The notes beneath the pieces are model-generated. The model saw nothing but the letters and a program-made list of their open reading frames with translations. It made no database searches and was not told the origin of the DNA. From NCBI RefSeq assembly GCF_030388325.1, contig NZ_CP103794.1, positions 1,302,001 to 1,366,000 on the forward strand: a stretch of 64,000 nt of DNA. The letters run 5' to 3'. The DNA is from Flavobacterium johnsoniae (GTDB taxonomy: Bacteria > Bacteroidota > Bacteroidia > Flavobacteriales > Flavobacteriaceae). Each line of letters starts with the position of its first letter. Positions within the stretch are counted from its first letter, which is position 1. Shown here piece after piece: positions 1-8,109 of this stretch. The translations under genes and the position numbers were made by a program.

Positions 1-1070
1 GGACGCTCAATAATATTGTGCATTCCTAAAATTCCTGACTGAGGAGGGTTGATGATTGGAGTTGATAACATACTTCCGAAAACTCCACCGTTAGTGATTG
101 TGAAAGTTCCTCCAGTCATATCGTCAACTGTAATTTGACCATCACGAGCTCTTAAAGCCAATCTTTTGATTTCAGCTTCAATTCCACGGAAAGTTAAAAG
201 TTCAGCATTACGAACAACAGGAACCATTAATCCTTTTGGTCCAGAAACTGCGATTGAGATATCAGCAAAATCGTAAGCGATTTTGTAATCACCGTCCATC
301 ATAGAGTTAACATCTGGATATAATTCTAAAGCTCTTGTAACTGCTTTTGTAAAGAATGACATGAAGCCTAAACCTAAACCACCATGTTTAGCTTTGAAAG
401 CATCTTTGTATTCGTTACGAATTTGGTTGATTGGCGTCATGTTTACTTCGTTAAAAGTAGTAAGCATTGCAGTTTCATTTTTAGCTGAAACTAATCTTTC
501 TGCTACTTTACGACGTAACATAGATAATTTTGTACGCTCAGTTCCACGGCTTCCACCAGTTGGAGTTCCCATAGATGGAACTGCATTTACAGCATCATCT
601 TTTGTGATTCTTCCGCCTTTTCCAGTTCCTGAAACAGTTGCTGGAGCAATATTTTTTTCGTCTAATATTTTTCTTGCCGCTGGAGATGGAGTTCCTGCTG
701 CATAACTTGTAGCTGCTGGAGCTGCTTTTGGAGCCTCAGCTTTTACTTCTGCCTTCGGAGCTTCCGCCTTTGGCGCTTCTGCTTTAGGAGCCTCAGCCGC
801 TGGAGCTGCTGGTGCATCACCTGCTGGTTTTGCAGCATCTGTATCAATTAAACAAACTACAGCACCAACTGCCACTGTATCACCTTCTTCAGCTTTTAGT
901 GTAATTACACCGCTCATTTCAGCAGGCAATTCAAGAGTCGCTTTATCTGAATCAACTTCAGCAATAGCCTGATCTTTTTCTACATAATCTCCGTCTTTTA
1001 CTAACCAAGTTGCAATTTCAACTTCTTTTATTGATTCCCCTGGTGATGGGACTTTCATTTCTAAAATCAT
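1..1070 (-). CDS. sucB: 2-oxoglutarate dehydrogenase E2 (dihydrolipoyllysine succinyltransferase), 3' end cut by window edge
   Basis: This is the succinyl-transferring core of the 2-oxoglutarate dehydrogenase complex of the TCA cycle. The protein begins MILEMKVPSPGES. An N-terminal lipoyl domain carries the EVDSDKATLE motif (lipoyl lysine near residue 43). It is followed by an Ala/Pro/Lys-rich linker made of repeated EAPKA units, then a peripheral-subunit-binding domain (SPAARKILDE, GGRITKDDA), then the start of the catalytic acyltransferase domain, which continues beyond the left edge. The start at 1070 gives the usual short N-terminus before the lipoyl domain. It lies downstream of sucA in the same direction, separated by about 90 bases that hold an inverted repeat. 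Confidence 0.96.
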   Translation of the reverse strand, partial: MILEMKVPSPGESIKEVEIATWLVKDGDYVEKDQAIAEVDSDKATLELPAEMSGVITLKAEEGDTVAVGAVVCLIDTDAAKPAGDAPAAPAAEAPKAEAPKAEAPKAEVKAEAPKAAPAATSYAAGTPSPAARKILDEKNIAPATVSGTGKGGRITKDDAVNAVPSMGTPTGGSRGTERTKLSMLRRKVAERLVSAKNETAMLTTFNEVNMTPINQIRNEYKDAFKAKHGGLGLGFMSFFTKAVTRALELYPDVNSMMDGDYKIAYDFADISIAVSGPKGLMVPVVRNAELLTFRGIEAEIKRLALRARDGQITVDDMTGGTFTITNGGVFGSMLSTPIINPPQSGILGMHNIIER

Positions 1071-1094
1071 CTTTGTTTTGTTTAAGGTTTTATG

Positions 1095-1147
1095 GTTTCA
1101 AGTTTTAGGTTTCAGGCTGTTAAACTTGAAACCTGAAACTTGAAACT
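1095..1147. repeat. Intergenic inverted repeat (CTTGAAACCTGAAAC family)
   Basis: Copies of GTTTCAAGTTT/AGGTTTCAGG pair with CTTGAAACCTGAAACTTG to form a long hairpin between sucA and sucB. The same word family recurs at 54461-54522. It may act as a processing or partial termination hairpin; this is inference. Confidence 0.75.
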
Positions 1148-1160
1148 TGGAACATTTTTT

Positions 1161-3935
1161 TTATCTAAATAAATTTTTATCGAATACCATTCTAATTGCA
1201 TCTGCATGACGGCGTTTTGCACGGGTATAACTTCCAGATGCTGGAGCAGAATATGCTTTTAATGAAGCTAATCTCCATTTTACAAGATCAAAGTTCATTA
1301 GCATAAAGCTATAAGCTCCCATGTTTTTAGGTTCTTCTTGCGCCCAAACATAATCATCAGCATTTGGATATTTTGCAATAATTTCTTTGATTTGCTCAAC
1401 AGGGAAAGGGAATAATTGCTCGATACGAACAACAGCAACATCATTTCTTCCGTTGTTTTCTCTTTCTGCTACAATATCGTAGTAGAATTTACCTGTACAG
1501 AAAACTAAAGTTTTTACTTTCTTTTTATCTACTGTATTGTCGTCGATAGTTTCTTGGAAACTTCCTGTTGCAATTTCTTCAACTGTAGAAACACATCTTG
1601 GATCACGCAATAAACTTTTTGGAGAGAAAACTACCAAAGGTTTACGGAAGTTTGTTTTCATTTGTCTTCTTAATAAGTGGAAGAAGTTAGCAGGCGTTGT
1701 ACAGTCTGCAACATACATATTATGTCTTGCGCAAAGTTGTAAATAACGTTCCATTCTTGCAGAAGAGTGTTCTGCACCTTGTCCTTCGTATCCGTGAGGC
1801 AATAATAAAACAATACCGTTTTGGTTGTTCCATTTATCTTCTCCACAAGAAATATATTGGTCAATCATAATTTGAGCACCGTTAGAGAAATCTCCAAATT
1901 GTGCTTCCCAGATTGTTAAGGCTTTTGGATTTGCTAATGCATATCCGTAATCAAAACCTAAAACACCATATTCAGATAAAAGTGAGTTGAATACGCCAAA
2001 TTTTCCTTTTTTGTTTTCAATAGCATCTAATAGAATTACTTCTTCTTCAGAATCTTCTACTTTAACTACAGCATGACGGTGAGAGAAAGTTCCTCTTTCA
2101 ACATCCTGACCAGAAATACGAACATCAAATCCTTCTGTTAAAAGCGAACCGTAAGCTAAAGCTTCTGCAGTTCCCCAATCAACAGTATTGTTGTCGTAAC
2201 CAGTTTTTCTGTCAGTTACAATTTTAGTTATTTTATTAATAAACTTTTTATCTTCTGGTAAAGTTGAGATGGTGTTGATAATAGAATCCAATCCTTCTTT
2301 AGCAAAAGTAGTATCAACTTTTTGAAGCATTTGCGTATCAGTTACCTGAACAAATCCGTCCCATTCGTTTTTCATAAATGGAGTAATGATTGTCAAATCT
2401 TTTTTACGAGAAGCTTCTAAGTTTTCTTCTAAAGCAGTTTTGTATTGTTTTTCTAAACCGTTTACGTAAGATGCATCGATTACGCCTTCAGAAAGTAATT
2501 TCTCTGCGTAAATGTCTCTTGGGTTTTTGTGTTTAGCAATGATTTTGTATAAAACTGGCTGCGTGAAACGAGGTTCATCACCTTCGTTATGACCGTATTT
2601 TCTATATCCTAATAAATCGATAAATACGTCACGCCCAAATTGCATTCTATAATCTAATGCAAAAGATACAGCGTGTACAACAGCTTCAGCATCGTCAGCA
2701 TTTACGTGTAATACTGGAGATAAAGTTACTTTAGCAACGTCTGTACAATAAGTAGAAGAACGAGCGTCTAAGTAGTTAGTTGTAAATCCAACTTGGTTGT
2801 TGATTACAATGTGGATTGTTCCTCCAGTTTTGTAACCATCAAGTTGCGCCATTTGAATAATTTCATATAAAATACCTTGTCCTGCAATTGCAGCATCTCC
2901 GTGTACCGCGATTGGCAATACTTTAGAGAAATCGTCAGCATAATATTTGTCTTGTTTTGCTCTTGTGATACCTTCAATTACAGCTCCAACAGTTTCTAAG
3001 TGAGAAGGGTTTGGTGCTAAATTGATGTTGATGCTTTTTCCTGATCTTGTTTTTTTGTCAGCCGTAAGACCTAAGTGATATTTTACGTCACCGTCAAAAT
3101 ATTCCTGATCGTAATCTTTTCCGTCAAACTCACCAAAAATATCTTGAGTAGATTTTCCAAAGATGTTTGCTAAAACGTTCAAACGACCACGGTGAGCCAT
3201 TCCCATTACGAATTGTTCAACACCTTTTTCAGCAGCTTGCTCAATTAAAGCATCTAAAGCCGGGATAATAGATTCTCCACCTTCTAATGAGAAACGTTTT
3301 TGTCCAACATATTTAGTATGAAGGAAATTCTCAAAAGATACAGCTTCGTTTAATTTATTTAAGATTGTTTTCTTTTCGTCTGTAGAGAAATTAGGCTGAT
3401 TTACATTTACAGCTAATTTATCTTGAATCCATTTTACAACGCCAGGATTTCTAATATACATATATTCAATACCGATGTGCTGGCAGTAAATAGCTTTAAG
3501 GCGATTTACGATATCTTGCAAAGAAGATGGAGCCAATCCGATTGTTTGAGCAGCATCAAAAACAGTCGAAAGATCAGCCGTAGTCAATCCGAAGTTTTCA
3601 ATATCCAAAGTTGGAGATGAAGTTCTACGGTCACGGACAGGATTTGTTTTTGTAAATAAATGTCCGCGCGTACGGTATCCGTCAATTAATTTTAAAACGT
3701 TGAATTCTTTCTTTAGTTTTTCTGAAACTTGACTGTAATCTGTATTGTCGCTAGTCACGTACTCAACGATCGTTTGCACCGGATTTTCGTCGTTATAAGT
3801 CGTTTGTCCAAAGTCAAAACCTTGAAAGAAACTTCTCCAGCTAGGCTCTACGCTGTCTGGGTTTACTAAATATTGATCGTATAATTGTGCAAAGAACTCG
3901 GTATGCGCTGCGTTTAAAAATGAAAACCTATCCAT
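1161..3935 (-). CDS. sucA: 2-oxoglutarate dehydrogenase E1 component
   Basis: This is the thiamine-diphosphate-dependent E1 subunit, which decarboxylates 2-oxoglutarate and succinylates the lipoyl group of SucB. It is 924 aa, the usual length for the family. Visible signatures are the N-terminal FLNAAHTEFFAQLYDQYL segment, MGMAHRGRLNVLANIFGK, HGDAAIAGQGILYE (ThDP/Mg site), INNQVGFTTN and, near the C-terminus, the LLPHGYEGQGAEHSSAR region. The reading frame is open to 3989, but I chose ATG 3935. It gives the conserved N-terminus MDRFSFLNAA, and a TACTTTTG promoter box at 3979-3972 would place transcription start inside the longer version. sucB follows, so the two are probably co-transcribed. 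Confidence 0.97.
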   Translation of the reverse strand: MDRFSFLNAAHTEFFAQLYDQYLVNPDSVEPSWRSFFQGFDFGQTTYNDENPVQTIVEYVTSDNTDYSQVSEKLKKEFNVLKLIDGYRTRGHLFTKTNPVRDRRTSSPTLDIENFGLTTADLSTVFDAAQTIGLAPSSLQDIVNRLKAIYCQHIGIEYMYIRNPGVVKWIQDKLAVNVNQPNFSTDEKKTILNKLNEAVSFENFLHTKYVGQKRFSLEGGESIIPALDALIEQAAEKGVEQFVMGMAHRGRLNVLANIFGKSTQDIFGEFDGKDYDQEYFDGDVKYHLGLTADKKTRSGKSININLAPNPSHLETVGAVIEGITRAKQDKYYADDFSKVLPIAVHGDAAIAGQGILYEIIQMAQLDGYKTGGTIHIVINNQVGFTTNYLDARSSTYCTDVAKVTLSPVLHVNADDAEAVVHAVSFALDYRMQFGRDVFIDLLGYRKYGHNEGDEPRFTQPVLYKIIAKHKNPRDIYAEKLLSEGVIDASYVNGLEKQYKTALEENLEASRKKDLTIITPFMKNEWDGFVQVTDTQMLQKVDTTFAKEGLDSIINTISTLPEDKKFINKITKIVTDRKTGYDNNTVDWGTAEALAYGSLLTEGFDVRISGQDVERGTFSHRHAVVKVEDSEEEVILLDAIENKKGKFGVFNSLLSEYGVLGFDYGYALANPKALTIWEAQFGDFSNGAQIMIDQYISCGEDKWNNQNGIVLLLPHGYEGQGAEHSSARMERYLQLCARHNMYVADCTTPANFFHLLRRQMKTNFRKPLVVFSPKSLLRDPRCVSTVEEIATGSFQETIDDNTVDKKKVKTLVFCTGKFYYDIVAERENNGRNDVAVVRIEQLFPFPVEQIKEIIAKYPNADDYVWAQEEPKNMGAYSFMLMNFDLVKWRLASLKAYSAPASGSYTRAKRRHADAIRMVFDKNLFR

Positions 3936-3971
3936 AATATGAGTGAATATACTTTTTGTTATATAGAAAGG

Positions 3972-3979
3972 CAAAAGTA
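3972..3979 (-). promoter_or_regulatory. Probable sucA -7 promoter element
   Basis: On the minus strand this reads TACTTTTG, a match to TAnnTTTG, about 37 bases upstream of the sucA ATG. No well-spaced TTG (-33) is present, so the call is moderate. Confidence 0.5.
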
Positions 3980-4007
3980 CAACAATCACATTTATTTAAA
4001 TCTTTTT

Positions 4008-4027
4008 TTTACGTACTTTTACGTAAA
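4008..4027. promoter_or_regulatory. Perfect palindromic operator-like site in the sucA / 4052 divergent region
   Basis: TTTACGTA and TACGTAAA form 8-bp perfect arms around a 4-base spacer (CTTT). The site lies between the divergent sucA and outer-membrane-protein genes, 25 bases before the ATG at 4052. It looks like a dimeric regulator site; no regulator is identified. Confidence 0.5.
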
Positions 4028-4051
4028 AATTTGTTAAAATAAACGTTAACT

Positions 4052-4603
4052 ATGAATAAAATTCATTTTTCAATCGATTGCAGATATTATTTTGTGATTT
4101 TGACCGTCTTTTTCTCAAGTTATTCCTTTGCACAGCAAAATTATGTAATAGACAACAGCAGCCATTTCTGGGATAAAGTTCAGTTTGGAGGCGGTTTAGG
4201 TCTCGGATTTGGTTCTGGTTATACAGACATTTCTGTAATGCCGAGCGCAATTTACAATGTTAACGAAATTGTTGCCGTTGGTGTCGGTTTACAATTTGGT
4301 TACTTAAATTCAAGAAATTATTATGAATCGTATGTTTATGGCGGAAGTTTAATAACACTTGTAAACCCGATTCCGGAAATTCAATTATCGGCAGAATTAG
4401 AGCAAGTTCGAATAGATACCAGATATGAATCTAATTTTAATAGACCTTCATATTCTGATAGTTATTGGAATACTGCACTTTATTTAGGAGCAGGTTATAG
4501 AACGGGAAGTGTAACAATTGGCGCTCGCTATGACGTTTTGTACAATCCGAATAAAAGTCTTTACGGATCTGGATTTATGCCTTTTGTGAGAGTTTATTTT
4601 TAA
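4052..4603 (+). CDS. Small outer-membrane beta-barrel-like protein
   Basis: A 183-aa protein with a signal-peptide-like N-terminus (hydrophobic FVILTVFFSSYSFAQ, cleavage probably after SFA). The rest is a series of Gly- and aromatic-rich alternating strands (FGGGLGLGFGSGYTD, VGVGLQFGYLN, LYLGAGYRTGSVTIGARYDVLY) ending in the aromatic residues VRVYF, as expected of an outer-membrane barrel. It diverges from sucA. I recall that similar short neighbours of sucA are sometimes labelled alpha-ketoglutarate decarboxylase in databases. Nothing in this sequence supports enzyme activity, so that label would be carry-over from the neighbour. Specific function unknown. Confidence 0.8.
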   Translation: MNKIHFSIDCRYYFVILTVFFSSYSFAQQNYVIDNSSHFWDKVQFGGGLGLGFGSGYTDISVMPSAIYNVNEIVAVGVGLQFGYLNSRNYYESYVYGGSLITLVNPIPEIQLSAELEQVRIDTRYESNFNRPSYSDSYWNTALYLGAGYRTGSVTIGARYDVLYNPNKSLYGSGFMPFVRVYF

Positions 4604-4640
4604 AGTTTCTAAGGTGCTGAGATACTAAGATTCTAAGTTT
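4604..4640. repeat. Intergenic repeat, CTAAGGTTCTGAGA family (left copy)
   Basis: TTTCTAAGGTGCTGAGATACTAAG here is related, in inverted orientation, to the copy at 5078-5116. The two bracket the lipoprotein gene 4656-5069. A third member lies at 55606-55701. Confidence 0.65.
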
Positions 4641-4655
4641 AAAAAAAACATATTG

Positions 4656-5069
4656 ATGAAACAACATTTTATTTTACTTTTAGGTTTATCACTCAGCTTT
4701 TTCTCATGCCAAACAAAAGCATTAAACGATTTTGAAATTATGAAACAAAAAGAAATCGAGGCAAATAAAAAAACCATAAAGGCATTACATAATGAAGGTG
4801 ATAAATTAATTGTTCCCAGAGAAGTTTTTCATTGGATTTATTTTTCGAAAATAAGTGAAAGAGAAAATTATCTGAAAGAGGTTGTTTTTAAAGGGTTTAA
4901 GCTTGTCTCAATGAATAAAATTGATGATGAAATTCCTTATCAATTGCAAATAAAGAGAATTGATAAAGTTGATGAAAAAAGTGTTAACGAATATGCAATT
5001 TACTTATGGGAAAAAGCGAATGAGTATAATGGTGAATATGATGGGTGGGAAACTAGTGTTGAAAAGTAG
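4656..5069 (+). CDS. Small lipoprotein, function unknown
   Basis: A 137-aa protein with a lipoprotein signal: MKQHFILLLGLSLSFFSC, then QTK, so Cys18 is the likely lipidated residue. The mature part is Lys/Glu-rich with no domain I recognise. I chose ATG 4656 rather than the TTG codon immediately before it. The gene stands alone between two inverted copies of an intergenic repeat, with a beta-barrel gene upstream and a convergent gene downstream. Confidence 0.75.
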   Translation: MKQHFILLLGLSLSFFSCQTKALNDFEIMKQKEIEANKKTIKALHNEGDKLIVPREVFHWIYFSKISERENYLKEVVFKGFKLVSMNKIDDEIPYQLQIKRIDKVDEKSVNEYAIYLWEKANEYNGEYDGWETSVEK

Positions 5070-5077
5070 CTATGAAA

Positions 5078-5116
5078 AACCTTAGAACCTTAGCGTCTCA
5101 GGGCCTCAGAACCTTA
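5078..5116. repeat. Intergenic repeat, CTAAGGTTCTGAGA family (right copy)
   Basis: CCTTAGAACCTTAGCGTCTCAGG and CCTCAGAACCTT are the reverse complement of the family seen at 4604-4640. Its position between convergent genes suggests use as a bidirectional terminator. Confidence 0.65.
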
Positions 5117-5467
5117 TTTGTAATAATTTCGAAACCAAACCTTCTGCCATTCCCTTTTTAAAATCAAAAAAGCAACTTGTTCTGCTAAAATAACTAAATC
5201 AGATCCATCAAGACTTTTTATCTCATTTTCAGGAACATCAATAATATATAGAAGATTTAAATATTCAGCAAATTTGTACTGAATCATTCTGTAGATTTTT
5301 TCGTGAAGCTGGATTTTTAATTCATCTGGCGAAATGCTTAATGGAAAATCAATTCCTTCATTGGCAAGATTAAAATCTTTATTAATCTGCTCAATTAGGT
5401 TTAAATATAAAGTCTCTGCTTGCGCTTGCGCTAATAAAGCTTCGGTATTTATGGGTGCTACAAACAT
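5114..5467 (-). CDS. Conserved-type hypothetical protein downstream of polyprenyl synthetase
   Basis: A 117-aa soluble, mostly helical protein (MFVAPINTEALLAQAQAETLY at the start, LILKREWQKVWFRNYYK at the end) with no signal peptide and no motif I recognise. It follows the polyprenyl synthetase on the same strand after a 77-base gap holding an AGATTTTAGATT repeat, so co-transcription is likely. Codon use looks like that of its neighbours. Function unknown. Confidence 0.75.
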   Translation of the reverse strand: MFVAPINTEALLAQAQAETLYLNLIEQINKDFNLANEGIDFPLSISPDELKIQLHEKIYRMIQYKFAEYLNLLYIIDVPENEIKSLDGSDLVILAEQVAFLILKREWQKVWFRNYYK

Positions 5468-5544
5468 GAGATTTTAGATTTTAGATTGCTGATTTATGAT
5501 TGTAGATTTTTTTTTCTGAATACTTTTTTTCTGAAAACTGAACA

Positions 5545-6519
5545 CTAAACCTTACGTCCCATTAAATTCTCTCCGAAAGTTCTCAAAACATCTTTCTTTT
5601 CAGAATTAATTTCCATTTTTTCTAAAGTTTCAAAAGCTTTAAAAGTGTGCATTTCGATAGCTTCTTGCGTTGCTTTTGAAGCACCAGATTCATTAAAAAT
5701 AGTTTTAGCTGTTTCTATTTTTTCGATATTATTTTCTAATTGAAGCGTAAATAATTGCTCTAATTCTGAGGCTTTTTCTTTAGAAGAAAATTCTAAAGCT
5801 TTAAGATATAAATATGTCTTTTTATTTTCTATAATATCGCCTCCAACTTGTTTTCCAAAAGTTTCTGGATCTCCAAAAGCATCTAAATAATCGTCTTGCA
5901 ATTGGAAAGCTAAACCTAAATTCAGTCCAAAATCGTAAATTAAATCAGCTTCTTTTTCTGAAGTTTTAGCCACAATTGCACCCATTTTCATAGCAGCAGC
6001 AACCAAAACGGCTGTTTTATACTCAATCATTTTCAAATATTCCGGAATCGTAACATCTTTACGAGTTTCGAAATCAACATCCCATTGTTGTCCTTCGCAA
6101 ACTTCAAGAGCTGTTTTACTGAATAATTTGGCTAGGTTTCTAAAAACATTTGGTTCGTATTGTTCAAAATATTGATACGCCAAGATCAACATGGCATCGC
6201 CAGAAAGGATTCCGGTGTTTAGATTCCATTTTTCATGAACCGTTACTTGACCTCTTCTCAAAGGCGCATCATCCATTATATCATCATGAACAAGAGAAAA
6301 ATTATGGAAAACTTCAACAGCCATGGCCGCGGGAAGCGCAGTAGTGTAATCAGTATTAAAAACTTCTGCAGCCATTAAAGTCAAAACCGGACGAATGCGT
6401 TTTCCGCCAAGTCCTAAAATATATTCAATCGGCTCATAAAGGTTTACAGGCTCTTTGTGAATATTTTGCTTTTTTAAATAATCAATAAAAAAATCCTGGT
6501 ACTGACTAATATCGTGCAT
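5545..6519 (-). CDS. Polyprenyl (isoprenoid) diphosphate synthase
   Basis: A trans-isoprenyl diphosphate synthase that elongates allylic diphosphates with isopentenyl diphosphate for quinone or related lipids. It is 324 aa. Visible motifs are GGKRIRP, the first Asp-rich motif in SLVHDDIMDDAPLRRG, and the second in FQLQDDYLDAFGDPETFGKQ with the following GGDI. The frame is open to 6561, but ATG 6519 is preferred: it starts MHDISQYQDFF, as is usual in the family, and a TATCTTTG promoter box (minus strand 6553-6546) lies just upstream. Chain length (FPP, GGPP or longer) cannot be told from sequence by eye. Confidence 0.93.
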   Translation of the reverse strand: MHDISQYQDFFIDYLKKQNIHKEPVNLYEPIEYILGLGGKRIRPVLTLMAAEVFNTDYTTALPAAMAVEVFHNFSLVHDDIMDDAPLRRGQVTVHEKWNLNTGILSGDAMLILAYQYFEQYEPNVFRNLAKLFSKTALEVCEGQQWDVDFETRKDVTIPEYLKMIEYKTAVLVAAAMKMGAIVAKTSEKEADLIYDFGLNLGLAFQLQDDYLDAFGDPETFGKQVGGDIIENKKTYLYLKALEFSSKEKASELEQLFTLQLENNIEKIETAKTIFNESGASKATQEAIEMHTFKAFETLEKMEINSEKKDVLRTFGENLMGRKV

Positions 6520-6661
6520 AAAATGAAATTCTGATTTACGAGGCTCAAAGATACAATTCAATTATGAATTATTTCCTGATAAATATCAAATGCTGTTAAA
6601 CATTTAAACTTTCATGCTAAACGAACTCAAAATTAATTCATTAAAAAACGAAAAAAAACTT

Positions 6662-6740
6662 GGAAACTTTTTTGGTATTCTTAGTTTCCTGTTTATATTT
6701 GCAACATTAAATGGAAACTCGAAACACTAAAAAAGTTTCC
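6662..6740 (+). promoter_or_regulatory. yceI promoter flanked by two inverted-repeat operators
   Basis: The promoter is TTG (6672-6674), a 19-base spacer, then TATATTTG (6694-6701). Operator 1 is GGAAACT at 6662 pairing with AGTTTCC ending at 6689. Operator 2 is GGAAACT at 6713 pairing with AGTTTCC ending at 6740. Both have 7-bp arms and a total length of 28 bp. Operator 1 overlaps the -33 region and ends four bases before the -7 box; operator 2 covers the start of the transcript. The same arms occur at the tetR promoter, so the neighbouring TetR protein is the likely ligand. Confidence 0.75.
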
Positions 6741-6786
6741 ATAGTAAGTTTTTAATGATTTATAAACTTAATTAAATCAGGTTTTT

Positions 6787-7308
6787 ATGAGAACAACATG
6801 GACTTTAGATTCAGCGCAATCAGACGTTTTATTAAAAATGAGACGATCAAGAACGGCTTATGTAGGGGGAACTGCCAATAAATTTGATGGTTATGTAAAT
6901 ATTGAGGATAATGAGATTGAAGATGCTTCGGTTGAATTCTCATTAGATATCAACAATAAAAATGAAAGTTTCCAATCTATTGATGCTTATTTGCAGCTTC
7001 AAGATTTTTTTGAAGAAGATGAGCATCCAATAATTCGTTTTAAATCGACTTCATTTCAAAAAGTAAATCAAAATATTAATTTTTTCAAAGGAGATTTGAC
7101 TATCAAAGACGTTACAAGAGTAGTTGAATTGGATGCAGAATTTCTAGGAGAGAATATGCACAACGGAGAGAAAAAAGTTGCTTTTGAAATAAAAGGAAAT
7201 GTTAAACGAGAAGATTTTGGTTTAGAATACGGTTCTTTTAATCATGCAAATGGTGCAGCTTTAGGAAAAGATATCAAAATTATAGCAAATCTAGAATTTA
7301 GCATATAA
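6787..7308 (+). CDS. YceI family protein (cytoplasmic type)
   Basis: A 173-aa YceI-like lipocalin-fold protein. It begins directly with the family strand TWTLDSAQSDVLLKMRRS and has no signal peptide, unlike periplasmic YceI. Other family features are the central EDEHPIIRFKSTSF segment, GDLTIKDVTRVVELDAEF, and the C-terminal REDFGLEYG followed by KDIKIIANLEFSI. YceI proteins bind isoprenoid-type lipids or amphiphiles; a ligand here is inferred only. It shares an operator with the tetR-efflux operon just downstream, suggesting joint induction by a lipophilic stress signal. Confidence 0.9.
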   Translation: MRTTWTLDSAQSDVLLKMRRSRTAYVGGTANKFDGYVNIEDNEIEDASVEFSLDINNKNESFQSIDAYLQLQDFFEEDEHPIIRFKSTSFQKVNQNINFFKGDLTIKDVTRVVELDAEFLGENMHNGEKKVAFEIKGNVKREDFGLEYGSFNHANGAALGKDIKIIANLEFSI

Positions 7309-7354
7309 TTCTTACTAAACTAATAAATTAATGTAAAATTATTACAAATAAAGC

Positions 7355-7395
7355 GGAAACTATTTTTTTTGATTTGAGTTTCCAAAGTATATTTG
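7355..7395 (+). promoter_or_regulatory. tetR-efflux operon promoter with inverted-repeat operator
   Basis: GGAAACT at 7355 pairs with AGTTTCC ending at 7383 (7-bp arms, 29 bp in all), followed four bases later by the -7 box TATATTTG (7388-7395). The four-base distance from operator to -7 box is identical to that at the yceI promoter. This points to autorepression by the TetR protein encoded just downstream. Confidence 0.72.
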
Positions 7396-7418
7396 TAATG
7401 CAATTTGAGGAGTTTAAG

Positions 7419-8018
7419 ATGAAAGAGAAAATAATTTCAAAAGCAAGCGAGTTGTTTTTAAAGCTTGGTTTTAAGAGCGTTACTATGGATGACATTGCGG
7501 GAGAAATGTGTATTTCTAAAAAAACGATATACAAATATTTCTGCAATAAAGAAGTTCTGATTGAAGAAAGCACTTCGATGGTTCACGGACAAGTTCACGA
7601 AATTATGGATACCATTATTGCTAAGAATTATAATGCGATTCATGAAAATTTTGAGATTAGAGAAATGTTCCGCGACATGTTTAAAAACAACATTGATACC
7701 TCGCCAATTTATCAGCTTAAAAAACATTATCCAGAGATTTACCAAAATATCCTTTCTATCGAAATTGATCAATGCACACAGTGTTTTAGAGATAATATTG
7801 AAAAAGGAATTCGCGAAGGACTTTACAGAAGTGATCTAAATATTGAGGTTTATGTGAAGTTTTATTACACATTGGTTTTTCACATTAACGAAAATACAGT
7901 TTCTGAAAGCGAAGCCCAAAGAATTGAATTAGAAGCATTAGAATATCATACTCGAGCAATGGCTACTCCAAAAGGAGTCGAGGAATTAGAAAAGCAATTA
8001 AAAAGAATCCAAAATTAA
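7419..8018 (+). CDS. TetR family transcriptional regulator
   Basis: A 199-aa one-domain repressor. The N-terminal helix-turn-helix is clear (KASELFLKLGFKSVTMDDIA, then CISKKTIYKYFCNKEVLIEE). The C-terminal helical ligand domain is variable, as usual. The frame is open to 7374, but the TATATTTG promoter box at 7388-7395 lies inside that extension, so ATG 7419 (MKEKIISKAS) is the likely start. It is the first gene before tolC, the membrane-fusion protein and the RND pump, all in one direction, and it probably represses this operon and yceI through GGAAACT/AGTTTCC sites. Confidence 0.93.
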   Translation: MKEKIISKASELFLKLGFKSVTMDDIAGEMCISKKTIYKYFCNKEVLIEESTSMVHGQVHEIMDTIIAKNYNAIHENFEIREMFRDMFKNNIDTSPIYQLKKHYPEIYQNILSIEIDQCTQCFRDNIEKGIREGLYRSDLNIEVYVKFYYTLVFHINENTVSESEAQRIELEALEYHTRAMATPKGVEELEKQLKRIQN

Positions 8019-8035
8019 TCATCCATTATATTCAA

Positions 8036-8071
8036 TCGTCATTTTTCTGAGTGAGGAATAGGAGATGACGA
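8036..8071. repeat. Short inverted repeat between tetR and tolC
   Basis: TCGTCAT and ATGACGA form 7-bp arms around a region containing GAGTGAGGAATAGGAG. It resembles a short member of the GTCATTTCGAGGAACGAG repeat family seen at 27251-27362. Confidence 0.5.
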
Positions 8072-8109
8072 TACTATCTCAAAATTTAAAAATAAATATT
8101 TAACTACTT

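Noticed and set aside
361..705. Open frame opposite sucB
   Set aside because: It is the complement of the sucB linker and catalytic domain; the minus-strand product has clear E2 homology.
7374..7418. Longer N-terminus for the TetR protein
   Set aside because: The extension overlaps the TATATTTG promoter box, so it would not be on the transcript.
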